Assembly: GCA_965661765.1 (NCBI GenBank) | Contig: CBFIFE010000037.1 | Coordinates: 1-27,833, forward strand | Origin: JBMYZL01 sp965661765 | Lineage (GTDB): Bacteria > Bacteroidota > Bacteroidia > Flavobacteriales_D > Sanyastnellaceae | Length of the DNA stretch: 27,833 nucleotides | Direction of reading: 5' to 3' | Shown: positions 16,149-22,722 of the stretch, in pieces | Position numbering within the stretch: position 1 is the first letter of the stretch | Layout of the letters: every line of letters starts with the position of its first letter | The notes under the pieces: model-generated | Told to the model about the DNA's origin: nothing | The model's database searches: none | The model's input: the letters and a program-made list of their open reading frames with translations, nothing else | Translations under genes and position numbers: made by a program

Positions 16149-18464
16149 ATGTTCCCATTGCGGCCCTTGATGATTGCGCTGGTGCTCGCCGCGTCCTTGC
16201 CTATCGGCATTGTTCACGACCTCATCGCGCAACGCCCCACCGTCGGTGTGGTCCTGTCTGGCGGCGGGGCGAAGGGATTGGCGCACATCGGCTTTTTGGC
16301 AGCTTTGGAGGCAGAGGGCATTCCCGTGGATTGCATCACCGGCACGAGCATGGGGGCCTCCATTGCCGCGCATTATGCGGCGGGTTGGACCCCAGCGGAA
16401 ATGGCCGCCCTGGTGAGCACGCCGGCGTTTCAGCGCCAAGCGCGCGGCCAAGCCCCGTGGCGGTTTGGCTTCAAGCAGGACCCGCCCTCGCCGGAGTGGG
16501 TGCGCTTGCGCTTGTCGGCGGAGGAGGGGGTGGACCGGGCGAATTTGGTCTCAGGCTTGCCCACGGATTGGATGATGTTCGAACATCTTGAGCCAGCAAA
16601 TGCTGCGGCCGGCGCTGATTTTGATTCGCTTTTCATTCCCTTTCGCTGTGTTGCGGCTGACATTTTGACCAAATCCAGCCACACCTTTCACCGTGGCTCT
16701 CTCTCCACCGCCGTTCGTGCCTCCATGTCCTATCCGTTTTACCTGCCACCCGTCAGGGAGGACAGTGCCATTTACCTTGACGGAGGTTTGTACAACAACT
16801 TTCCAAGTGATGTGCTGTATGAGGCATTCATGCCAGACATCATCATCGGCTGCAACGTTTCCTCTCCTGACCCCGATGGGTTTTCGGGCGGGGCTGCGGA
16901 GATGGTGGAATGGATGGTGACCCGGCCCACGAATTACGCTTCCATTTGTGAGCCCATGGTGGTGGTCGAGCCCGATCTCCACGGGATGGACACTTTCGAT
17001 TTTGACTTGGCATCGGACGCCGTGTTCTGGGGATTGGAGGGCACAGTGGCCATGATGGATTCGATTGTCAGCCTTTGCTCATCCATGGGGACGGGGGCTT
17101 TCGAAGACCCTGACCGCCTGGACAGCCGGCGTCGCTCGTTCCGGGCTCGGTGGGCGGAGGGCCCCGTCGCCACCATGTCGGTGCATGGCTTGAGTCCCCA
17201 TCAAGAGCGGTATGTTCGGCGCATCCTCAACGACCGCACCATTGCCGGCAGCGGGGCTCGTCTGGAGCGAATGTTGTATCTGCTGGACTCGGATCCTCAC
17301 ATCGGGACCATCCGCCCGGTGGGCCAATTCGATGCGGACCTTGGCGGGTATGCGATGGACTTGCATTTTGAAGTGGAGCGCGATTTGTCGTTCTGGGCAG
17401 GGGGGAGCTTCAGTTCAAGGCCGACCAGCTTCGGCCACGCTGGGGTCGGCTACAGCCGATTCGGTCGCGTTCCTTTCAATGTTGAAATGTCCTCATCTTT
17501 CGGGAACTTCTACAGTGGTGTCCAACTCAAGGGACGGTTGGATCGGCATGGGGCCATTCCTTTTGCCATTGAGCCATCATTTGTTCTGCACAGGTGGAAT
17601 TTTGTGCGCTCTTTCGCCACATTTTTCGAGGATGTTCGGCCCTCCTTTTTGGTGATGCTGGAGCAACATGCCGGGGTCACCGTGCGGCTGCCCACTGGAC
17701 CCACGGGGCTCTTTTCCTTTTCGGGGCATCAACTTCACACAGCCGATGACCATTACCCATCCATCAACTTCAATCCTGCCGACACCACCGATCAGACCCG
17801 GTTTGATGGTTTTACAGGAGCGTTGACTTGGCAACGTTCGGACCTCGATCATCCTGTATTCGGTCAAACGGGCAGCAAAGTTGTGGTTCGGCTTCGCCAA
17901 ACCGAAGGGGTGGTCACGACCCTCGAACGAGACGGCCGCACGGGGGCTCCCCAAGCGGACACCACCGTGACGGAAGTGGGGTGGACCCGGTTTTCTGCCA
18001 CTTGGGAGCAATACATCCAGCAGCGGGCGGAGCGGTGGAGCATTGGGTGGAAGTCCAGTCTTGTGCTGAGCGACGAAGCTTTGCGGAACAACCTTCGGGC
18101 CAGCCAAATCGCAGCGGTTCCTTTTGCCCCCTTGACGGGCAGCAAATCTCGGTTCCTTCCCAGGTACAGGTCTTACGGGTTCTTTTCTGCGGGGTTGGTG
18201 GGCGATGTGCAGGGTTACAAATCCTTGCGTGCGCGGCTTGAGGCCCACTGGTATCGGCCGTTTGTGCGCATTGCCGAAGGGCCTTTGGGCCCTGTTCAGG
18301 ACTGGGATCCCGGTCCAGGCTATCAGTTTGGGGCTTACCTCCTCGCCGATACGCCAGCGGGGACTTTCAGTTTCGGGGCCGAGCACTATTGGGGCGAAGA
18401 AGAGCCTTGGAATTTCGAATTGACTTGGGGGAAGCGTCTGTTTCACCCGACTGTTCGTTGGTGA
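16149..18464 (+). CDS. Patatin-like phospholipase fused to POTRA and Omp85-type beta-barrel (771 aa)
   Basis: Outer-membrane lipid hydrolase of the patatin/PlpD type. The start at 16149 gives a signal peptide ending near DLIAQ at residue 28. The patatin domain (about 30-310) shows the oxyanion loop GGGAKG from Gly38, the nucleophile elbow GTSMG with Ser67, and the catalytic Asp211 in DGGLYNNFP, so it should be active. A single POTRA-like segment starts near residue 345 (VHGLSPHQERYVRRIL), and from about 420 to the end alternating aromatic strands (YAMDLHFEVERDLSFWAGGS, later LRARLEAHWYRPF) form a surface-antigen barrel. This order is that of type Vd-like fused patatins found widely in Bacteroidota. 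The gene overlaps or abuts the next one at TGATG. The longer open frame upstream to 15438 is antisense to the BtuF-like gene and was rejected. Confidence 0.92.
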   Translation: MFPLRPLMIALVLAASLPIGIVHDLIAQRPTVGVVLSGGGAKGLAHIGFLAALEAEGIPVDCITGTSMGASIAAHYAAGWTPAEMAALVSTPAFQRQARGQAPWRFGFKQDPPSPEWVRLRLSAEEGVDRANLVSGLPTDWMMFEHLEPANAAAGADFDSLFIPFRCVAADILTKSSHTFHRGSLSTAVRASMSYPFYLPPVREDSAIYLDGGLYNNFPSDVLYEAFMPDIIIGCNVSSPDPDGFSGGAAEMVEWMVTRPTNYASICEPMVVVEPDLHGMDTFDFDLASDAVFWGLEGTVAMMDSIVSLCSSMGTGAFEDPDRLDSRRRSFRARWAEGPVATMSVHGLSPHQERYVRRILNDRTIAGSGARLERMLYLLDSDPHIGTIRPVGQFDADLGGYAMDLHFEVERDLSFWAGGSFSSRPTSFGHAGVGYSRFGRVPFNVEMSSSFGNFYSGVQLKGRLDRHGAIPFAIEPSFVLHRWNFVRSFATFFEDVRPSFLVMLEQHAGVTVRLPTGPTGLFSFSGHQLHTADDHYPSINFNPADTTDQTRFDGFTGALTWQRSDLDHPVFGQTGSKVVVRLRQTEGVVTTLERDGRTGAPQADTTVTEVGWTRFSATWEQYIQQRAERWSIGWKSSLVLSDEALRNNLRASQIAAVPFAPLTGSKSRFLPRYRSYGFFSAGLVGDVQGYKSLRARLEAHWYRPFVRIAEGPLGPVQDWDPGPGYQFGAYLLADTPAGTFSFGAEHYWGEEEPWNFELTWGKRLFHPTVRW

Positions 18465-18484
18465 TGCGCATTACATTTGCGGCC

Positions 18485-19528
18485 ATGAAAACGATTCGGT
18501 TTGGGGTCATCGGTGCGGGACACATCGGCAAGCGACACGCGGAGATGATTCGGCGGCAACCAGGATGTGAACTCGTGGCGATGTGCGATCGGCGTCAAGC
18601 GGCGGACTGCGGGGTGGAGGTGGATGGATTTGGTTTTTTTCATGACCACAAGGAAATGCTGGCGGCCCATCCAGAAATGGACATTGTCAGCATTTGCACG
18701 CCCAACGGCCTTCATGCGGCGCAAGCGCTCGATGCGATTCATGCCGATTGCCACGTTGTCATTGAGAAACCGATGGCGCTCAATCGGCGAGAAGGGGAGG
18801 AGGTTCTTCATGCCGCCCTGGGCAACGGGAAACAGGTTTTTTGCGTCATGCAAAACCGATACAGCCCGCCTTCAGTTTGGCTCAAAGAGACCCTTGAATC
18901 CGGTCGTTTGGGCAAAATTTTCATGGTGTCGATTCAATGCTACTGGAACCGAGACGACCGATATTACGGGAAGATTCCTTGGAAGGGCACCTTGGATCTC
19001 GATGGTGGAACACTGTTCACCCAATTCAGCCATTTCATTGACATCATGTACTGGCTGTTCGGAGACATTCACCACATCCAGGGACGCTTTGCTGACTTCA
19101 ATCACAGCCACAGCACGGATTTTGAGGACAGCGGATTGTTGACGTTTGAATTCGTGGGCGGAGGCATGGGGTCTTTCAGTTTCAGCACTTCGGTCGATCG
19201 CCAGAATTACGAGAGCAGCTTGACCATTGTGGCCGAGCACGGCACGGTCAAGGTCGGCGGCCAATACATGAATGAAATTGAGTACTGCGACATCGATGGG
19301 TATGAAATGCCGGTGTTGCCTCCATCGAACCCAGCGAACGATTATGGCCATTACAAGGGGTCAGCGGCGAACCACGGCTATGTTTTTGAAAATGTCGTGG
19401 CCGCTTTGAGCGGGAAGGAACGCATCTCCACGAATGCGCTCGAGGGTTTGAAAGTGGTGGACATCATTGAGCGGATGTACGCTTCGGCGCCGCGGCCGTT
19501 GAAGTCGGACCCAACCGCCGGGGCATGA
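18485..19528 (+). CDS. Gfo/Idh/MocA NAD-dependent sugar dehydrogenase, WbpB/WlbA-like (347 aa)
   Basis: Oxidoreductase with an N-terminal Rossmann fold (FGVIGAGHIGKRHAEM, glycines 10, 12, 15) and the family EKP motif with Lys95, then a C-terminal alpha/beta domain containing YWNRDDRYYGKIPWKGTLDL and GGTLFTQFSHFIDIMYWLFG. These resemble the enzymes that oxidise UDP-GlcNAcA at C3 for O-antigen sugars (WbpB/WlbA); the exact substrate is inferred from similarity and from the flippase and glycosyltransferase that follow. The start at 18485 is family-typical; an ATG at 18464 overlapping the patatin stop (TGATG) would add seven residues and could couple translation. Its stop overlaps the flippase start by 4 nt (ATGA). 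Confidence 0.88.
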   Translation: MKTIRFGVIGAGHIGKRHAEMIRRQPGCELVAMCDRRQAADCGVEVDGFGFFHDHKEMLAAHPEMDIVSICTPNGLHAAQALDAIHADCHVVIEKPMALNRREGEEVLHAALGNGKQVFCVMQNRYSPPSVWLKETLESGRLGKIFMVSIQCYWNRDDRYYGKIPWKGTLDLDGGTLFTQFSHFIDIMYWLFGDIHHIQGRFADFNHSHSTDFEDSGLLTFEFVGGGMGSFSFSTSVDRQNYESSLTIVAEHGTVKVGGQYMNEIEYCDIDGYEMPVLPPSNPANDYGHYKGSAANHGYVFENVVAALSGKERISTNALEGLKVVDIIERMYASAPRPLKSDPTAGA

Positions 19529-20778
19529 TTCGCCGAATGGCGACATTGCTCGCTGGTTCGGTCTCGGGGCAGTTGGTGACCCTTTTGGCCTCCTTCCTGC
19601 TGACCCGGTTGTACAGCCCGGAAGCGTTTGCACACCTTGAGATGTTCGCACTTGTGACGGGCATCGGCGCGGTGGTGGGCACGGGCAAGTTCGAACAAGC
19701 CCTGATGCTCCCCAAGGATGAGGCCGCTGCAAGGTCCTTGTTCTGGGCCGGGCAGCGTTCCGTTGTGGTGATGGTGGCCGTGAGTTTGCCTTTGCTGTGG
19801 TTGTCGGCCCCCTGGGTGGCTGAGCATTGGGCGCTGTCGTCTTGGTTCTGGCTGGCCTTGGCTTTGCCTGTGTTTTTGGCCATTGCCGCGCACAGCCGCT
19901 TGTTGGAGTATTGGCATCATCGGAATGCACGGCCTCACCAAGTTGCCTGGTCGAATGCTGTCGGTCCCGTGGGGGCAGAGGCCTTGAAATTGGGACTGAG
20001 CTCTTGGTGGGGCGTGACCGGCTTGACTTGGGGAGCAGGAGCCGGTTTGTGGGTCAAATGGGCGCTCATGTTCCGTGGCATGGGGTCGCATTGTCGGGCA
20101 TTGTCGCCTTTCTCCTCTGTCCCCGATGCGGATGCATTGAAGGCCTACCGAAGCTACCCCACTTGGGTGCTGGCAGGCAGCGTCATGAATCGGTTGGCAC
20201 AATGGCTTCATGTCTTGCTCATCGGGGCAGCCCTGGGGCCGGTCATGCTCGGGATGCTGGGCTTGGCTCGGCGATTGATGTTGCAACCCTTGTCGCTCAT
20301 CGCGGCCTCCGCCGCTCCGGTCATTTTCAAATCCGCAACAGATGCAGCTGATGGCCCGCCTTTGATTCGGCTTTTCGTCAAGGCGGCTGCAGGTTTGTCG
20401 GCCATCGCTGCCGGGGTCTGGCTTCTGGTGATCCTTGCGCCGGATGGCACGACGGCTTGGTTGTTTGGGGAGCCTTGGCGGGCGGTGATGCCATTGCTTC
20501 GGTTGCTCGCGCCTTGGTTTGTGCTCAACTTTGTGGCAGCGGGCCTCGGGGCGATGTTCCACCGTTTGAATCGCCCGCGTTGGATTGCAGGGCTCGATGG
20601 GTTGCACTTGCTTGTGGTGTTGGTGGGTTGGGCAGCGGGGACTTGGTTCCCTTCTTGGTTTGGGGCGGGGGAGTGGCAGGCCTTGGAGGGCATTGTTTGG
20701 GCCAAATCCATTTACTACCTCATCAACATCGCAGCCCTTGTGGTCGCCGTACATTCGCACCGCCATGCGCATCGCTAA
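19525..20778 (+). CDS. Polysaccharide flippase / oligosaccharide exporter, Wzx-like (417 aa)
   Basis: Polytopic inner-membrane protein of the MOP superfamily. It opens with GSVSGQLVTLLASFLLTRLYSPEAFAHLEMF, the usual first helix and loop of polysaccharide biosynthesis proteins, followed by GTGKFEQALMLPKDEAEA-like text (here DEAAARSL) and about ten to twelve hydrophobic helices. Such proteins move lipid-linked sugars across the inner membrane. The start overlaps the dehydrogenase stop by 4 nt, and the end overlaps the glycosyltransferase start by 14 nt, so the three genes are almost certainly one operon. The specific glycan is unknown. Long antisense frames over this gene have no coding character. 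Confidence 0.87.
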   Translation: MIRRMATLLAGSVSGQLVTLLASFLLTRLYSPEAFAHLEMFALVTGIGAVVGTGKFEQALMLPKDEAAARSLFWAGQRSVVVMVAVSLPLLWLSAPWVAEHWALSSWFWLALALPVFLAIAAHSRLLEYWHHRNARPHQVAWSNAVGPVGAEALKLGLSSWWGVTGLTWGAGAGLWVKWALMFRGMGSHCRALSPFSSVPDADALKAYRSYPTWVLAGSVMNRLAQWLHVLLIGAALGPVMLGMLGLARRLMLQPLSLIAASAAPVIFKSATDAADGPPLIRLFVKAAAGLSAIAAGVWLLVILAPDGTTAWLFGEPWRAVMPLLRLLAPWFVLNFVAAGLGAMFHRLNRPRWIAGLDGLHLLVVLVGWAAGTWFPSWFGAGEWQALEGIVWAKSIYYLINIAALVVAVHSHRHAHR

Positions 20779-21919
20779 CGTTGTCCTCAATGATTTCACC
20801 CGCGACAACAGGGTGTTGAAGGTCACCGAATCCCTCGCCACCGACGGGCACGATGTGGTTGTGGTGGCCTTGCACAAAGATGGCCTTCCGATTGCCGAAC
20901 GGCGTGGCACTTGGTCGGTCGCGCGCACCGGTTTGTGGTCGGGTCGGTTGCCCCGTGGCACGTTCTTCGGAGCGTTGAAAATGGCTGAGCTTTCGCTGCG
21001 TGTGGTCTGGAAATGGCGTCACGTGGATGCCTGGCACTGCAATGACATTGAGGCGTTTGTCTTGGGTTGGTTGGCACAACGATTGAATCCGAAACTGGCC
21101 TTGGTCTATGATTGCCATGAGTTTGAATCAGAGCGAAATGCGAAGCCCGCGATCGAGCGCCGATTGGTTCAATGGCTCGAGCGCCGGATGATTCGCAGGG
21201 CCTCCGCCGTATTGACGGTCAGCCCCTCCATTGCTCAGGCCTATCGGCAGCGATACGATTCACATGGGATGAAGGCCATCCACTTGGTGCGCAACATCCC
21301 GGATGCTGCCGCGAGGCAGGAAGGCGCTGGCCAAGCAGACTTGTTTCGAGAGCGGTTTTCCATCCCCGAAGACGACTTCATTGCCTTGTACCAAGGCGCG
21401 TTCACCTTCAATCGTGGGCTCGAGACGGCACTCGAAGCGATGCAAGGGCTCGAAGAGGAGGGGATTCACTTGGTGTTGATGGGGTACGGTCCATTGCAAG
21501 AGCTTGTGGATCAGGCGGCAGAAGCTGCTTCACACATTCATGTGCACCCCGCGGTGTCCTACGCGGAAGTTTTGGCACATACCCGCAGCGCTGATGTGGG
21601 GCTGGTTTCTGTGCGGCCCACCTGCCTGTCTTATTTGTATTGCTTGCCCAACAAATTGTTCGAGTATCTGCTTGCGGGTGTGCCCGTGCTGTCGAACGAT
21701 TTGCCAGATTGCCGGGAGGTCATCGAATCCTATCAAGTGGGCGCCATCGTTTCGTCGGATACGCCATCGGGTTGGCGCGAAGCCCTCCGCTTGTTGAAGC
21801 GGGAGGGAACCGAACGATTTCGGCCAGGCCTTGAACGGGCCGCAACAGATTTGTCCTGGCAAAAAGAAGCCCAGACCTTGGTGACAGTGTACCAAAATCT
21901 GGGCCATTCACCAGGCTGA
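20765..21919 (+). CDS. Glycosyltransferase, GT4-like (GT-B fold), 384 aa
   Basis: Cytoplasmic glycosyltransferase. The N-terminal GT-B half starts MRIANVVLNDFTRDNRVLK and holds LVYDCHEFESERNAK, a typical GT4 acceptor-side segment, then RRASAVLTVSPSIAQAY. The C-terminal donor half has LYQGAFTFNRGLETALEAM, LVLMGYGP and the E-x7-E-like region LFEYLLAGVPVLSNDLPDCREVIE. The start at 20765 removes a spurious upstream extension that overlaps the flippase gene, and leaves a 14-nt overlap with the flippase end. It probably adds one sugar to the glycan exported by the preceding flippase. Sugar donor and acceptor are unknown. Confidence 0.9.
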   Translation: MRIANVVLNDFTRDNRVLKVTESLATDGHDVVVVALHKDGLPIAERRGTWSVARTGLWSGRLPRGTFFGALKMAELSLRVVWKWRHVDAWHCNDIEAFVLGWLAQRLNPKLALVYDCHEFESERNAKPAIERRLVQWLERRMIRRASAVLTVSPSIAQAYRQRYDSHGMKAIHLVRNIPDAAARQEGAGQADLFRERFSIPEDDFIALYQGAFTFNRGLETALEAMQGLEEEGIHLVLMGYGPLQELVDQAAEAASHIHVHPAVSYAEVLAHTRSADVGLVSVRPTCLSYLYCLPNKLFEYLLAGVPVLSNDLPDCREVIESYQVGAIVSSDTPSGWREALRLLKREGTERFRPGLERAATDLSWQKEAQTLVTVYQNLGHSPG

Positions 21920-21963
21920 GGCCGTGCAACAGGAATCCCCGCGGCAACTGCCCGCCGTGGCCA

Positions 21964-22722
21964 TCATCCGCCGATGGAACGCATCACTGCTGAGAATTCC
22001 TTGTCTGACTCGAAGTAGTCGGCTGTCAAGTTCAACCATTCAATCGCATCAGACCGCATGCCCTCGGCATCCATGGTTTCTGCCGTCCAAATGACCGCCA
22101 TGCGGAGCAAGTTGCGTTGCACCTCGGAGAGTCCTTTGTCGCCGTATTCCGCGAGCAAGGATTTGGCCATTTCCCAAGACTCCCCGGCATCCCGCTTGGA
22201 CCGGTTCTTCCACAAGACGGTGCCCAGCATCAAGTGAGCCCCGACGTCTTCCCCATCCAGCTTCACGAGGTAGTTGTAAAAGCTCTTGGCCTTGGTGTAT
22301 TTCTCATCCATGATGTGCATGTCCGACTCACTGATCGTGGCTGCCCGCAGCTCGTCGAAGTATTCCTCAAACTCGCTGAGATGCTCGAGTTCCTTGTCCT
22401 TTTTGATGTATTTCGTCGCATACTTCAACGCTGACTTCAGGGCATTGCCGTAGTCCTCCGCAAAATCGGGATCATCGCTTTCGAAGATGCGGAAATACGC
22501 CATTGACATGTAGGCGTATGGGCGCGGTGCATCGTCTGTCTTGTCGTTTTCTGTATACCGAATGGCTTTGTACAAGACTTTCTCATATTTGCCATCGACC
22601 ATCCACATCAGGAGTTCATCGAGGTCTTCTTGTGGGATCAGGGGTTCTTCATCGTCTTGGGACCAGGCCAAAACTGGCGCCGCAAACAAGGCCAAAACGA
22701 AAAACAATTGAGCGTACTTCAT
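21964..22722 (-). CDS. Secreted acidic helical protein of unknown function, TPR-like (252 aa)
   Basis: I do not recognise a named family. The start at 22722 gives a clear signal peptide (MKYAQLFFVLALFAAPVLAWS, then QDDEEP). The mature part is acidic and mainly helical, with pairs of amphipathic helices such as DGKYEKVLYKAIRYTE, RPYAYMSMAYFRIFE, AKSFYNYLVKLDGEDVGAHL and DAIEWLNLTADYFES, which looks like three to four degenerate TPR units. A longer frame to 22767 adds 15 non-signal residues. The gene is convergent with the glycosyltransferase (44-nt gap, no clear terminator) and divergent from the helicase. It may act as a periplasmic scaffold protein (inference). Confidence 0.82.
   Translation of the reverse strand: MKYAQLFFVLALFAAPVLAWSQDDEEPLIPQEDLDELLMWMVDGKYEKVLYKAIRYTENDKTDDAPRPYAYMSMAYFRIFESDDPDFAEDYGNALKSALKYATKYIKKDKELEHLSEFEEYFDELRAATISESDMHIMDEKYTKAKSFYNYLVKLDGEDVGAHLMLGTVLWKNRSKRDAGESWEMAKSLLAEYGDKGLSEVQRNLLRMAVIWTAETMDAEGMRSDAIEWLNLTADYFESDKEFSAVMRSIGG

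Noticed and set aside
16119..16451. N-terminal extension of the BtuF-like frame by 111 codons
   Set aside because: It is Arg/His/Gln-rich, antisense to the patatin catalytic region, and the family N-terminus begins at 16118.
19378..20961. 527-codon minus-strand frame opposite the flippase gene
   Set aside because: Pro/Gln/Arg/His-rich low-complexity translation, opposite a polytopic membrane protein; a shadow of hydrophobic codons.
21920..21963. Bidirectional terminator between the convergent glycosyltransferase and TPR-like genes
   Set aside because: The 44-nt gap is GC-rich with short CCGCGG-type palindromes but no stem followed by a T-run on either strand.
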